Part shown: one piece after another, positions 45,250-53,118 of the stretch
Position numbering within the stretch: the first letter of the stretch is position 1
How the letters are laid out: each line of letters starts with the position of its first letter
DNA from: Halobellus rufus
Lineage (GTDB): Archaea; Halobacteriota; Halobacteria; Halobacteriales; Haloferacaceae
Length of the DNA stretch: 64,000 nucleotides
Assembly (NCBI RefSeq): GCF_000739575.1
Contig: NZ_BBJO01000055.1
Span: 17,812-81,811, forward strand
Reading direction: 5' to 3'
Position numbers and translations under genes: made by a program
The notes under the pieces: generated by a model
The model's input: only the letters and a program-made list of their open reading frames with translations
The model's database searches: none
What the model was told of the DNA's origin: nothing

Positions 45250-45323
45250 TCCGCCCTCCCCGAATTGAACGGGGGACAAGCCGATCTACAGTCGGCTGCT
45301 CTACCAGGCTGAGCTAAGGGCGG
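45250..45323 (-). tRNA. tRNA-Tyr (anticodon GTA)
   Basis: The minus strand folds into a full cloverleaf: acceptor CCGCCCT pairs with AGGGCGG, D stem GCTC/GAGC, anticodon stem GCCGA/TCGGC with loop CTGTAGA (anticodon GTA), a 5-base variable loop TTGTC, T stem CCCCG/CGGGG with loop TTCAATT, and discriminator A. The length is 74 without CCA, which is not encoded. No intron is present. A TTTT follows the 3' end on the minus strand as possible terminator. Confidence 0.96.
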
Positions 45324-45407
45324 GCAAGAGAACCTAGCGCCGCTTGCGGACTTAAGGGTTACTCATCGGAGCCGTCAGCCGGTTCGTCGGGAGCGTTTCG
45401 GGACCCC

Positions 45408-47983
45408 TTACGACGTCTCCGCTAGATCGACGAGCAGCGATTCGACCTCGCGGTCGATCCGGCTCTGGACCGCGGCCAGTTCGGGTATCGTCTTTCGATT
45501 GTAGGCCCGTTTCGAGCAGTCGACGTGCTCGGGGACGATCTCGTGGGCGCGCTTCGAGAGCGACGCGACTCGTCGCTGCGGTTCCGTTTCCCTCCAGTCC
45601 GGTAGCGCCAGTCGCTCGACGGTCGACTTCGAGAGGCTCGATTTCCCGCCGGAGGAGATGTCGCGGAGACACCGCTGATACGGCGCGGAGTTGAGCAGCG
45701 CACAGAGGTAGTGCGCCTCCCGCTCGTCGTCGGTGCCGACGAACATACAGTGGTCGCCCGGAACGACCTGTTTCTCACCGAGGAGCGGGTCCGCGACGGT
45801 CGAGACGACCGCGAAGTGCGGTTTGAACCCGAGCCGACACCAGACGACCTTGTAGTCGGCCCACGTGTACGGCCCGAGGCCGAACAGCGAGTAGAAGGGC
45901 CCGTCGTCGAACCACGAGGAACCGCGTTCGAGCAGCCTGTCGCGGTGATCCCGGAGGTAGGCATACGTCGCTGGCGCGTTCCGTCTGAGTTCGTCTTCGT
46001 TGTCGTCGTTCATCCCCCGCTGCGGAACGAGTTGTAGGTCGTGGCCGAAGAGCCCGTACTTCACGATGTGTTTCGATTTCAGGTACGGGTAGACGTGGTC
46101 GGGTTCGAGACCCCGTCGTTCGATCGTCTCGCGGTCGAGCGCGTAGACGGCCTTGGCGTCGTCCTTCACGCCGTGGCGGATCCGGTAAGTACAGGAACCG
46201 AGCGCCCGCCGCTCGGCGTCCGCTCGGATCCACGGCGACGACGGCGTTTCCGGATCTGTGGCGACGAGACGCGTGTCCGTGGTGGCGAGCGAATCGCGCA
46301 TCGCCGCCAGCGACGAGAACGGCTCCAGCGGCGGGTTCGATTCCGCGGAGCCATCGGAATCCTCAGCCTCCGTATCCGTGGGTTCCTCGCGTCGCCACCG
46401 CGTCGTCGGGACTCCGTCGGCATCGGGGAACGGAGAGGGTGGAGGTGACGAGGACGATGAAGATGACGAGGACGAAGAAGACGATGGAGACGGCGAGGCT
46501 GCGGTCCCTTCGTCGGATCTCCCCTCGTCCGGGGTGATTCGACAGCCGAAGAGGGCGGTTTCGGCGTCGACCTCCGGAAACGGCGCGAGCGGACCGAAGT
46601 CGTGGACGCGGTCGTAGGTGACCGTTCGGTCGCCGATTTCCGGGTTCCTGAGGCGTTTTCCCGCCGGCCCGGTCAATAGATCTCGTTTCAGTACCAGCGA
46701 TGCCCGGCCGCCGTCTCGAAGCAAGCGGTGGAGACAGCGAATCGCGTAGGGGACCGAGAGGTCGTCGTTCGCGAACCCCAGTCGGGCGTCGAGACCGCTG
46801 TGGTCGAACAGCGCGGCGGCGTCGGGCGTCCGTTCGCTATCGGATTCGACCCGCCATCGCTCTTTGACTCGCTCCGACAGGGTATCCCACGTGATCCACG
46901 GAGGGTTCATCAGAAGGTAGTCGGCGCGCTCCCCGTTCAGTGGTGCCGTCTCCGGCGTCGCGAGCGCGGCGTCGCCGAGGACGATGTTGGGTGCGGTGAT
47001 TTCTCTGTCACCGCATACGGCCGCGTGGCCCTCTGCGGCGTCCAGTAGCGGCCGCACGGCGAGGAGGGCCGCGAGACGTGACGCGCGGACGGCAGACGGC
47101 GAGCTGTCGAACCCGCGAACGGAGTCGAGGACGGAGGCGAGTCGATCCGCGGGGGGTTCGGGTCCGCCGGTGCTCGCTAGTCGGGCCGCAGCGGCGGCGA
47201 GGAACGCTCCGGCTCCGCATCCCGGGTCGAGGACGATCGGGGTCGTGGAATCGGTCGGTCCCGCGGTCTCGGATGTTAGTTCGGGCTCTTTTCCGTCCTC
47301 GAACAGCGTATCGACGGCGAGTTCTGCGACCCCTCCCGGCGTGTCGTAGCGGCCGAAGACCCGACGGGCCGCAGGCGACACGCACTTGCGATGCAGTCGC
47401 GCGACGTCGTACGGCGACGCCGACTCGACGAAATCGGCCGCGAGCGACTCGAACGTGTCGTCTCGCGTCGATTCGGATGTTGATTCTGGTATCGATTCCG
47501 GCGTCGATCCGGATGTCGATCCCATTGTCGACCCCGAGTTCCGCATCCGACTCCGGACGTGCGCGTGGACGGACTCGAAGTCCGACTCGAAGGGCACGGC
47601 GGCGTCGGCGGCGAGCGGCCGTCCGACATCGCAGCCGAAGGCTGCTCCCAATGCGTCGAGCAGTCGCGAGAGGAGAAAGTCGAACGTCAGCGTTTCGACG
47701 AACAGTTCTCCGCCGCGTCCGCGGCCAACCGTTCGAAGACGTCCCCGTGCCGCTCGCGGACGTACTCCCGCCAGGCCTCGAACTCGGGTTCGACCTCGGG
47801 GTCGTCGACGGCGGCGGTCAGCGTCGTTCGATACTCTCGGAGTCTCTCGGCGTCGACGAGGCGGGCACAGCGGTCCGGGGCGTCCGGGTTTCGTGAGTCG
47901 CCGACTGTTTCTGAGTCGTCGGTAGTCCGGGAGTCGCCGTCGGTAATTCGGGAGTCGCCGTCGGCTCGGAAGCGGTCGGTCAC
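45408..47983 (-). pseudogene. Eco57I-type N6-adenine DNA methylase-like protein, frameshifted near the N-terminus
   Basis: Read from a GTG at 47983 (MTDRFRADGDSRITDGDS), the first frame covers about 93 residues and runs into a stop at 47687. The continuing protein (GELFVETLTFDFLLSRLLDALG onward) lies in the next frame and has no start codon of its own there. One extra base near 47,700-47,715 restores about 858 aa. Domain signs: SAM motif DPGCGAGAFLAAAAARL, catalytic DYLLMNPPWITW (NPPW, N6-adenine type), then a 13-serine run (46446-46484) and a C-terminal region like the target-recognition part of type IIG/PglX-type enzymes (SKHIVKYGLFGHDLQLVPQRG, ALLNSAPYQRCLRDISSGGKS). The XPB helicase gene ends 7 bp upstream. 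Function is inferred. Confidence 0.8.
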
Positions 47984-47990
47984 CGTACAC

Positions 47991-49976
47991 TCACTCCTCG
48001 GAGGGCTCGTGTTCGTTCTCGGAGTTGTGGGTCCCGTCCTCGGGGGTGGCGCGGTCCGCCTCCGTCACGCGAACGCCTTTCGCGGCGAGGTGCCGCATCT
48101 GTCGCTGCGCGAAGTCCTCCTCGGAGGTGCCGTGCGTCGCGAGGACGTAGACGCGCGACCCACCCGCGGGCCGCATCGTCCGCCCGGCGCGCTGTGCGCC
48201 CTGCCGACGGGAGCCCCCGAGCCCTGAGGCGACGATCGCAACCTCGGCGCTCGGGAGGTCGATCCCCTCGTCGCCGACCCGGGAGATCACGAGCGTGTCG
48301 AGGTCTCCCTCGCGGAACGACTCGAACACGCGCTCGCGGCGGTGATGTGGCATCTCGCCGCTGACGAACGGGACCTCGAGCGCGTCGGCGAGCGCCTCGC
48401 CCTGATCCAGCCAGTCGGCGAAGACGAGGGCCTTCCGGTCGGAGTGAGCGTCGAGGAGTCGCTGTGTCTCCTCGATCTTCTCTGGGTTCTCGGCGGCGAG
48501 CCGGTGTTTGTCGGGGCCGTCCGCGCTCGCCCACTCGTTTCGGACGAACTCGTCGGCCCAGGGGAGATACCGAATCTGCACCTCGGGCTCTTGGACGTAC
48601 CCAGCGTCGAACAGCTTCGACCAGTCGGTCCCGATCGGCGGGCCGATGAGCGTGAAGATCTCCTTTTCCCTGTCGTCTTCGCGCACCGGCGTCGCCGAGA
48701 GACCGAGTCGGTGCTTCGTCTGGAGGTCGGCGCTGCGGCGGTAGATCCGCGAGGGGATGTGGTGGACCTCGTCGTAGACGATGAGCCCCCACGCTCGCGA
48801 GTCGAATAGGGATCTGTGTCGGTCCATCCCGGCAGTCTGGTACGTCGCGATGGTCACCGGGCGGACTTCCTTCGTTCCCCCGTGGTACTCGCCGATCTGC
48901 TCCGGCGAGAGAGTGGTGTGTCGGAGGAGTTCATCGCGCCACTGGGTGGCGAGTTCACGGGAGGGGACGAGCACGAGCGTCTCGCCGCCGACGGCCGCGA
49001 GCACGCCGATCGCCGTCACGGTCTTTCCCGCGCCGGAGGGACCGACGAGGACGCCCGAGCGCTGTTCGAGGAACCGCTCGACCCAGTCGCGCTGGTAGTC
49101 CCGTAGATCGACGTTCAGGTCGGCGTCGAGCGGGTCGCCCGCGTCGAGGTCGCGGTCGTCGACGACCGGGTAACCCGCCTCGTAGAGGATTCGCTTGATC
49201 TCCGCCTCTTTCCCGTCGCGGACCCAACTTCGGGTGTCGGAAATCGGCGCGACCAACTGCTCGTCGTCGAGTTTCTGTCGGGCCACGTTACCCATCAGGC
49301 TCTCGGAGACGCTCTCGAGGACGACGTAACCGTCCTCGTGAGTGAACAGCCGGAAGCGGTTCGCGCGCTTCCACTGCGATTCGACCCACTCCTCCAGTTC
49401 GGGCGTTCGGCGCGGGAGGACCGAACGCATCAGCGCCAGCAGGTCGTCGACGTCGTCGTAGGGGGCCTGCCACACGTCCTCCTGCCTGATCTCGTAGATG
49501 TACCCGCGGGTGTTCGTCTCCCGGTCCGCAGTAGTGCGCTCTCGCCGTCCCGTCGAGTCGACGAGGTGGGCGAACTGCGAGAGCTGCGCGCGGGTGTACT
49601 GCGTGGGCCGGTCGACGACGATCTCGCGGCGGTCGGGGAAGACGACGATCCGCTCGCGGTCGGCGATCTCGCGCCACTCGGTCGGGAAGTAGACGACCGG
49701 GTCGTTCTCGACGTTCACGCGCTCTACGGTCCCCTGATCTGAGAGCGCGTCGAGGTCTGCCGCGGCGTCGGCCTGCGTGAGGTCGAGTCGCCGGGCGACC
49801 TCCGAGGCCGTCACCACCGGCCTGTTCTGCGCTTCGAGAACGTCCCGAAAGCGCTCGACGTCGATCGCGTCGTGCGGCGTCTCGTCCGTGTTCGCGTCTG
49901 AGGCTCCATCCGAGCCACCCCTGCCCGCGGGGCGTTCCGTAGACGGCGACCCCGGAACCCCCTCTTCGTCAGTCAT
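47991..49976 (-). CDS. XPB/Rad25-type DNA helicase
   Basis: This 661-aa SF2 helicase has an acidic start, a winged-helix-like region (VVTASEVARRLDLTQADAAADLDALSDQG, 52-80), a middle domain, then the helicase core: RDYQRDWVERFLEQRSGVLVGPSGAGKT (Walker A), IVYDEVHHIPS (motif II), LGLSATPVRED (motif III), VISRVGDEGIDLP and QRAGRTMRPAG (motif VI). This matches archaeal XPB, which opens DNA during nucleotide excision repair or transcription. In other archaea XPB is commonly partnered with the nuclease Bax1; here the partner position is taken by the DNA methylase-like gene. It is expressed away from the replication origin. Confidence 0.92.
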   Translation of the reverse strand: MTDEEGVPGSPSTERPAGRGGSDGASDANTDETPHDAIDVERFRDVLEAQNRPVVTASEVARRLDLTQADAAADLDALSDQGTVERVNVENDPVVYFPTEWREIADRERIVVFPDRREIVVDRPTQYTRAQLSQFAHLVDSTGRRERTTADRETNTRGYIYEIRQEDVWQAPYDDVDDLLALMRSVLPRRTPELEEWVESQWKRANRFRLFTHEDGYVVLESVSESLMGNVARQKLDDEQLVAPISDTRSWVRDGKEAEIKRILYEAGYPVVDDRDLDAGDPLDADLNVDLRDYQRDWVERFLEQRSGVLVGPSGAGKTVTAIGVLAAVGGETLVLVPSRELATQWRDELLRHTTLSPEQIGEYHGGTKEVRPVTIATYQTAGMDRHRSLFDSRAWGLIVYDEVHHIPSRIYRRSADLQTKHRLGLSATPVREDDREKEIFTLIGPPIGTDWSKLFDAGYVQEPEVQIRYLPWADEFVRNEWASADGPDKHRLAAENPEKIEETQRLLDAHSDRKALVFADWLDQGEALADALEVPFVSGEMPHHRRERVFESFREGDLDTLVISRVGDEGIDLPSAEVAIVASGLGGSRRQGAQRAGRTMRPAGGSRVYVLATHGTSEEDFAQRQMRHLAAKGVRVTEADRATPEDGTHNSENEHEPSEE

Positions 49977-50119
49977 CGTCCGTCAAACGGCCCCGATCGG
50001 GAAACGGCTTGCGACTACATCTGATCACGATCCGGTATCGAGCGACGATCCGTGCGGAGGTGAGTCGTCGGTTGGGGTACTGAGGCCTCGATCGGTCGGA
50101 CGGATCCCTTCGCGCGAAC

Positions 50120-50139
50120 ACACCGGGTTTCCGGTGAAA
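50120..50139 (+). repeat. ORB element 1
   Basis: ACACCGGGTTTCCGGTGAAA, perfect copy of the origin recognition element, facing the AT-rich core from the left. Confidence 0.88.
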
Positions 50140-50207
50140 CGTGTGGTGTGCTGAAACCGGAGGGGTAGATCGATCGGCCGGGTTGAGCTGAGAGAACTCG
50201 GAGGCAC

Positions 50208-50227
50208 ACACCGGATTTCCGGTGAAA
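50208..50227 (+). repeat. ORB element 2
   Basis: ACACCGGATTTCCGGTGAAA, 88 bp after element 1 and in the same orientation. Confidence 0.88.
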
Positions 50228-50322
50228 CAGGGAGCCCACCCGCGTCTGTTGACGTGACTATGTGATCAGGAGGTGGATACGTCACGGCGTCACTCGGGAA
50301 GGGGGAGTCACTCGCACGGACA

Positions 50323-50342
50323 CACCGGATTTCCGGTGAAAT
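50323..50342 (+). repeat. ORB element 3
   Basis: ACACCGGATTTCCGGTGAAA, identical to element 2 and immediately left of the AT-rich core. Confidence 0.88.
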
Positions 50343-50370
50343 GAGCCGGTATCACTCCGGAATCCGAGAG

Positions 50371-50411
50371 TATTCTGACCTTTAGAAAGAAACAAATTTA
50401 TAGGGTCTCTT
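50371..50411. other. AT-rich core, probable duplex unwinding element
   Basis: This stretch (ATTCTGACCTTTAGAAAG, then AAACAAATTTATAGGG) is the most AT-rich part of the origin region, placed between oppositely facing ORB groups. The AAATTTATAGG part could also be a TATA box for a transcript running right. Confidence 0.6.
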
Positions 50412-50675
50412 CGTTACCGTCCATTAGGTCAGTCGTAGTAGAGTAAGTGGTCGTGAGTGTCGATGACGCTGCAGGCGAAATGGCGGTACGGCGACGGGAA
50501 AACGCGGGTGATGTTGCGATACTCTCCTTGGGACCAGTGGCCACGGCATTGGCAGTTCGGGATCCGGATCGAGGTGGCTGTGGTACGGATAGGATCTACA
50601 GCCCACGCGCTACTTCATCCCACGGTGGTTCTATCTCTGTCCGGATGGCGTCAACGAGAATCGGACACCGGTCCC

Positions 50676-50695
50676 ACACCACGTTTCCGGTGAAT
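50676..50695 (+). repeat. ORB element 4 (degenerate)
   Basis: ACACCACGTTTCCGGTGAAT keeps the GTTTCCGGTGAA half but differs at three positions from the consensus. Confidence 0.6.
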
Positions 50696-50748
50696 AACAC
50701 CTCCAGAGAACCTCCGTTTCATCACGACCCCAACCCCACCATTTCCCG

Positions 50749-50768
50749 TTTCACCGGAAACCCGGTGT
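50749..50768 (-). repeat. ORB element 5
   Basis: TTTCACCGGAAACCCGGTGT on the plus strand, a perfect copy in reverse orientation. Confidence 0.88.
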
Positions 50769-50863
50769 GTGTCCGCTCTCGCCGCAACCGCCCTCACTCG
50801 TCGACGCCACTTCCCTCGCAGGTCCCGTGAGACCCCGACGACCCGCGACCGAATAACAACGTA

Positions 50864-50883
50864 TTTCACCGGAAACCCGGTGT
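50864..50883 (-). repeat. ORB element 6, next to the orc1 start
   Basis: TTTCACCGGAAACCCGGTGT, perfect and reverse oriented, ending 9 bp before the orc1 ATG, so it likely overlaps that gene's promoter or leader. Confidence 0.85.
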
Positions 50884-50891
50884 CCTGTAGT

Positions 50892-52094
50892 ATGCCGGAC
50901 ACCAGCGACGACCTCTTCACCCGGGAGGATCCCATCTTCTCCAACAAGGAGCTACTGGAGATCAACCACCTCCCCGGGGAGGGACGCATCGTCGGTCGCG
51001 ACGACGAAATCTCGGATCTCGCCGCCGCGGTCAACCCCGCCATCTTCGGACAGAGTCCGAGCAACGTTCTCATCTACGGCAAGACCGGGACCGGGAAGTC
51101 CCTCTGTGCGAAGTACGTCTCCCAGCGCCTCGTCGACACCGCGCGCGAAGAGGACGTCAACGCGACCTTCGCGTACGTCGACTGCGCGCAGGACACCACC
51201 GAGACGCAGGCCGTCCAGACTATCGCCGACGGCGTCAACGAACCCGACGTCACCGGGATCAAGGTCCCCGACAAGGGGCTCAGCACGTCGACGTACTACA
51301 AGCGGCTGTGGCGGATCCTCGACGCGCAGTACGACGTCGTCCTCATCCTGCTGGACGAGATCGACAAGCTCTCCGACGACGACATCCTGATGCAGCTCTC
51401 CCGGGCCGGCGAGGCCGGGAAGATCGACCAGTGCAAACTCGGCGTCATCGGGATCAGCAACAAGATCCAGTACAAAGACCGGATGGACGAGCGGGTGAAA
51501 TCCAGCCTCTGCGAGCGCGAGTTCGTCTTCCCGCCGTACGACGCCAACCAACTCAGAGACATTATGGAGGCGCGTTCGGACGCCTTTCGCGACGGCGTCC
51601 TCGACGCGTCGACGATCCCGCGCGCGGCGGCGCTCGCCGCGCGGGAGCACGGCGACGCCAGAAAGGCGATCGACATCCTCCGCTACGCGGGCGAGATCGC
51701 CCAGTCGACCGGCGCACAGACCGTCCGCGAGGAGTTCGTCACACAGGCCCGAGAGCGCGCCGAAACCGATCGCTTCCGCGAACTCATCCGCGGGTCGACG
51801 CCGCACTCGCGGTACGTGCTCCAGGCGCTCGCGATCCTCTCGCTCTCGAACGACCGGCAGGACGGCTTCCGGACGAGTCGCGTCTACGAGGTCTACGAGA
51901 ACATCTGCAACGGGCAGGGCTCGGACACGCTCTCGCTCCGCCGAGTTCGCGACCTCCTCAAAGAGCACGCCTTTCTGGACATCATCGAACAGTCGAAACA
52001 CAGCGGCGGCAGCGCCGAAGGGAGCTACACGAAACATCAACTGCTCGAGGACCCGAAAGTCGTCAGAGAGGTGCTCTCGGAGGACGTCTCCTGA
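50892..52094 (+). CDS. orc1: Orc1/Cdc6 replication initiator
   Basis: This 400-aa AAA+ initiator carries Walker A LIYGKTGTGKSLCAKYV (near residue 65), Walker B VLILLDEIDKLSDD (near 152), sensor 1 LGVIGISNKIQY, and the sensor 2/lid region HGDARKAIDILRYAGEIA. The C-terminal winged helix (FRTSRVYEVYENICNG to LLKEHAFLDIIEQ) binds ORB elements. The length is typical. ATG 50892 is chosen because the frame upstream runs through the ORB repeats. Its position beside six ORB copies marks it as the initiator for this origin. Confidence 0.96.
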   Translation: MPDTSDDLFTREDPIFSNKELLEINHLPGEGRIVGRDDEISDLAAAVNPAIFGQSPSNVLIYGKTGTGKSLCAKYVSQRLVDTAREEDVNATFAYVDCAQDTTETQAVQTIADGVNEPDVTGIKVPDKGLSTSTYYKRLWRILDAQYDVVLILLDEIDKLSDDDILMQLSRAGEAGKIDQCKLGVIGISNKIQYKDRMDERVKSSLCEREFVFPPYDANQLRDIMEARSDAFRDGVLDASTIPRAAALAAREHGDARKAIDILRYAGEIAQSTGAQTVREEFVTQARERAETDRFRELIRGSTPHSRYVLQALAILSLSNDRQDGFRTSRVYEVYENICNGQGSDTLSLRRVRDLLKEHAFLDIIEQSKHSGGSAEGSYTKHQLLEDPKVVREVLSEDVS

Positions 52095-52110
52095 GCGGGC
52101 GGAACGGCAG

Positions 52111-52115
52111 TTTTT
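52111..52115 (+). terminator. Oligo-T terminator after orc1
   Basis: A T5 run in GGCAGTTTTTCGG lies 16 bp past the orc1 stop codon, suited to intrinsic or aCPSF1-aided termination. Confidence 0.4.
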
Positions 52116-52211
52116 CGGAAAATCGCGCCTCTGACGATTACGCCTTCGAGGACCGCCTCACGACCGTCCGTCACTCGGTCGAAGACCGCACGTCCGCCTC
52201 GCTATCGTCCG

Positions 52212-53015
52212 CTACTCAGCCGACGATCGCACGTCTGCGCCGAGAACCTCACCGATACCGGCGATCGATTCGAGGACGAAATCGGGGTCGACGTCGCTGG
52301 CGGCGAGCGTCTCGCGGTCGGTCACGCCCGACAGCACGAGGACCGTCGTCATCCCGGCGCGTTCGCCCATCCGGATGTCCGTCTCGATCCGATCGCCGAC
52401 CATCAGACACGCCTCGGGATCGACGCCGACGACGTCGAGCGCGGTTTCGATCATCGTCGGCGAGGGCTTCCCGAGGACCTCGTCGACGGTCTCGCCGGTC
52501 ACGCCCTCGATCGCGCCGATCATCCCCGCGGCGTCCGGGATCTCGCCGTCCGCCGTCGGGCAGGTCCGGTCGGGGTTCGTCGCCAGAAACGGCGCGCCGT
52601 TTTCGAGCGTCCGCATCGCGGTGTCGAGTTTCTCGTAGTCGAACTGCCTGTCCATCGAGGCGACCAAGAGGTCTCCCGGCTCGTCCGTCGTTTCGATGCC
52701 GGCGTCGTGGAACTCCGCCAGCAGCGGCGATTCGCCCACGACGTACGCCCGCGCGTCGGGGTGGTGTTCCCGCACGTACTGGGCGGTCACCCACCCCGAG
52801 TTCACCACGTCGTCGACGCTCGTGTCGACCCCGAGGCCCCGGAGTTTCTCGCTGTAATCGCGACGCCGCGAGATGGCCTTGTTCGTCAGGAACAACACGC
52901 TCCCGAGGCTCTCTCGCAGCGTCTCGATGCTCCGCTCTGCCCCGTCGATCAGCCCGTCGCCCAGATAGACGGTCCCGTCGAGGTCGAGGATCGCCGCTTC
53001 GTAGCCGTCACTCAT
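52212..53015 (-). CDS. HAD-IIA family phosphatase (NagD-like)
   Basis: This 267-aa hydrolase has the four HAD motifs: AAILDLDGTVYLGDG (nucleophile Asp11 and Asp13), SVLFLTNKAISRR, the lysine in GKPSPTMIETALDVVG, and MVGDRIETDIRMGE. The capping domain type (IIA) fits NagD/4-nitrophenylphosphatase/phosphoglycolate phosphatase enzymes, which hydrolyse small sugar or C2-C3 phosphates. It closes, on the minus strand, a run of genes for demethylase, ABC transporter and FGGY kinase. Its own promoter region (53016-53118) carries a GAACTACCTAGT element. The substrate is not predictable. Confidence 0.88.
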   Translation of the reverse strand: MSDGYEAAILDLDGTVYLGDGLIDGAERSIETLRESLGSVLFLTNKAISRRRDYSEKLRGLGVDTSVDDVVNSGWVTAQYVREHHPDARAYVVGESPLLAEFHDAGIETTDEPGDLLVASMDRQFDYEKLDTAMRTLENGAPFLATNPDRTCPTADGEIPDAAGMIGAIEGVTGETVDEVLGKPSPTMIETALDVVGVDPEACLMVGDRIETDIRMGERAGMTTVLVLSGVTDRETLAASDVDPDFVLESIAGIGEVLGADVRSSAE

Positions 53016-53091
53016 CGCATCTCCACCCCGAACGACGGGAGAAACCGGTTACGCACACTGAGGCTTGCATCTGTAAAATCACTCTCGTTGG

Positions 53092-53103
53092 GAACTACCT
53101 AGT
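53092..53103. promoter_or_regulatory. GAACTACCTAGT motif upstream of the HAD gene
   Basis: The element GAACTACCTAGT differs in one base from GAACTACGTAGT, the core of the 26-bp palindrome at 61613-61638 (there reading GAACTACGTAGT at 61619-61630). It lies about 77-88 bp upstream of the HAD-phosphatase start. A shared regulator for both ends of the cluster is possible; this rests on two sites only. Confidence 0.4.
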
Positions 53104-53118
53104 CGTGTCGAGACGGGT

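Larger units (their letters stand above)
50120..50883. other. Replication origin (oriC) with ORB repeats
   Basis: The 915-bp gap 49977-50891, directly upstream of orc1/cdc6, holds six copies of a 20-bp element close to ACACCGGRTTTCCGGTGAAA. The three left copies are perfect and face right, a fourth at 50676 is degenerate and faces right, and the two right copies are perfect and face left. They flank an AT-rich stretch at 50371-50411. Orc1-type initiators bind such ORB elements, and clusters in opposite orientation around a duplex-unwinding region are the known layout of haloarchaeal origins. The rightmost copy lies 9 bp from the orc1 start codon, so it may also autoregulate that gene. Confidence 0.92.

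Noticed and set aside
49498..50154. Plus-strand frames opposite the XPB gene and before the origin
   Set aside because: No family signal, shadow composition, and they run into ORB repeats.
50120..50883. CRISPR array
   Set aside because: The repeats are unevenly spaced, occur in both orientations and lie beside orc1; they fit ORB elements, and no cas genes are present.
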